64,000 nucleotides of DNA. Source: Claveliimonas acetigenes. Its GTDB lineage: Bacteria; Bacillota; Clostridia; Lachnospirales; Lachnospiraceae. This document shows, piece after piece, positions 63,344 through 64,000 of the stretch. Under the pieces are notes generated by a model, which did not search any database, was not told the DNA's origin, and saw only the letters and a program-made list of their open reading frames with translations. The DNA lies in the NCBI RefSeq assembly GCF_025567385.1, contig NZ_JAOQJU010000002.1, positions 327,472 through 391,471 on the forward strand, given 5' to 3'. The position numbers were made by a program, and so were the translations under genes. The number at the start of each line of letters is the position of its first letter. Position 1 is the first letter of the stretch.

Positions 63344-63375
63344 CCAAAACCGGCGACAGTAAAACTGCCGCCGGT
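63344..63375 (-). terminator. Terminator for the SLH gene
   Basis: ACCGGCG-CAG pairs with CTG-CGCCGGT (63349-63375), followed by UUUU on the minus strand. It may also stop the convergent ATP-grasp transcript. Confidence 0.65.
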
Positions 63376-63393
63376 AAGTCTCAAAAGATTTCC

Positions 63394-64000
63394 TTATTTG
63401 TCGAATATCTCCATAAATCTCTGGATAATAATCGCACATTCTGCACGGCTTGTGCTGCCCTGCGGGTCAAGTCGATAGGAATTATCCGTATTCTCTTTTC
63501 CTTCAATGATTCCATTTTCTACTGCCCACTTCATAGCAGTTTCTGCGAATCCGCTTACCTGTCCTGCATCAGAAAAGCTGCTGAGATCTGCCGTCTTTGA
63601 GATATCGTATTTCTTATAATCCGCATAACGGTACATCATAACTACCATCTGCTCACGGGTAATCGGATCATTTGTTCCAAAGTATCCGGAATCTGTATAA
63701 CCCGTAACAACCTTCGCATCAGCCGCCCACAGAACTGCCGTTGAATAGAACTGTCCATCCGGTACATCCGGGAATCTGTTCGTATACGCTGCATCCGGTT
63801 TGCCTTCAATTCTGTGAAGAATCGTTGCAAACTGTGCACGTACCAGCGTTGCGTATGGTGAGAAATGCGTAGGATCTGTACCCGTCATGGTTCCTGCAAA
63901 GTAGTTGTAGTATGCTCCATCGTAGAACCAGTCACCTTTTACCACGTCTACATATGGAAGTTCCTTCTTTTGCAGAGCTTTTGCTGCTTCGTCAAGCGCT
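63394..64000 (-). CDS. S-layer homology (SLH) domain protein, C-terminal part
   Basis: The frame is open to the right edge, so only the last 201 residues are visible. They hold three SLH domains: YVDVVKGDWFYDG to LHRIEG, FPDVPDGQFYSTAV to MYRYADY, and FSDAGQVSGFAETA to IIIQRFME. SLH triplets anchor surface proteins to cell-wall polymers. The function of the missing N-terminal part is unknown. Confidence 0.93.
   Translation of the reverse strand, partial: ALDEAAKALQKKELPYVDVVKGDWFYDGAYYNYFAGTMTGTDPTHFSPYATLVRAQFATILHRIEGKPDAAYTNRFPDVPDGQFYSTAVLWAADAKVVTGYTDSGYFGTNDPITREQMVVMMYRYADYKKYDISKTADLSSFSDAGQVSGFAETAMKWAVENGIIEGKENTDNSYRLDPQGSTSRAECAIIIQRFMEIFDK

Overview
The window is a low-to-medium GC chromosomal segment from a spore-forming Firmicute, most probably a gut Lachnospiraceae (class Clostridia). 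Evidence for this is the SD-driven TTG/GTG starts, consensus SigA promoters, the spore genes gpr, spoIIP and an uninterrupted sigK, CodY, an exact CIRCE element, a T-box leader, a yybP-ykoY manganese riboswitch, and a gene order (ireB-ruvX-DUF1292-fur-rnj-trmR-trhP) partly shared with Bacillus. The species cannot be fixed from the sequence. No rRNA, tRNA, prophage, insertion sequence or CRISPR array is visible. Nearly all of it is core genome. One 300-base run of N lies inside gpr.

Layout: 0-3.6 kb (minus), patatin, YjbQ, an HD-hydrolase/shikimate-kinase fusion, a YqeG phosphatase and efp. 3.7-5.4 kb (plus), an ABC-F protein. 5.4-11.6 kb (minus), T-box-controlled thrS lacking the TGS domain, a cell-wall amidase, galM, guaB and a small membrane protein. 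11.6-19.9 kb (minus), CIRCE-controlled groES-groEL, a small unknown protein, codY, topA, dprA and comM, headed by a perfect promoter and a compact hairpin/terminator RNA. 20.0-24.1 kb (plus), sigK, then a sensor kinase, a YcbB/GlnL-type regulator and an orphan PTS EIIC-like membrane protein whose upstream region has TTTTGA repeats every 20-21 bp.

24.1-38.3 kb (minus) is rich in RNA and translation functions: trhP, trmR, RNase J, fur, DUF1292, ruvX, ireB, mtaB, thiI, a NifS-type desulfurase, rsmE, prmA, mntP behind its Mn riboswitch, a surface protein and trmO. An HPr-like protein without the catalytic histidine is inserted on the plus strand. The prmA-rsmE-nifS-thiI group has its own promoter and a leader made of a long palindrome and 2.7 copies of a 70-bp repeat. 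38.3-48.1 kb holds an AraC regulator divergent from an MFS transporter, a MATE transporter with nfo, glyA, an aminotransferase divergent from a LysR regulator, and pepD.

48.2-55.6 kb (minus) is parE-parC with a downstream membrane protein, then gpr-spoIIP. The rest holds rpsT with a leader hairpin, a phosphoribosyltransferase-like protein, ilvN-ilvC without ilvB, a Uup-type ABC-F protein, a plus-strand cluster of two serine esterases and an ATP-grasp ligase, and the C-terminal SLH domains of a surface protein cut by the right edge.

The least explained items are the kinase/regulator/EIIC module with its repeats, the repeat-containing prmA leader, the short RNA ahead of comM, and the esterase-esterase-ATP-grasp cluster.
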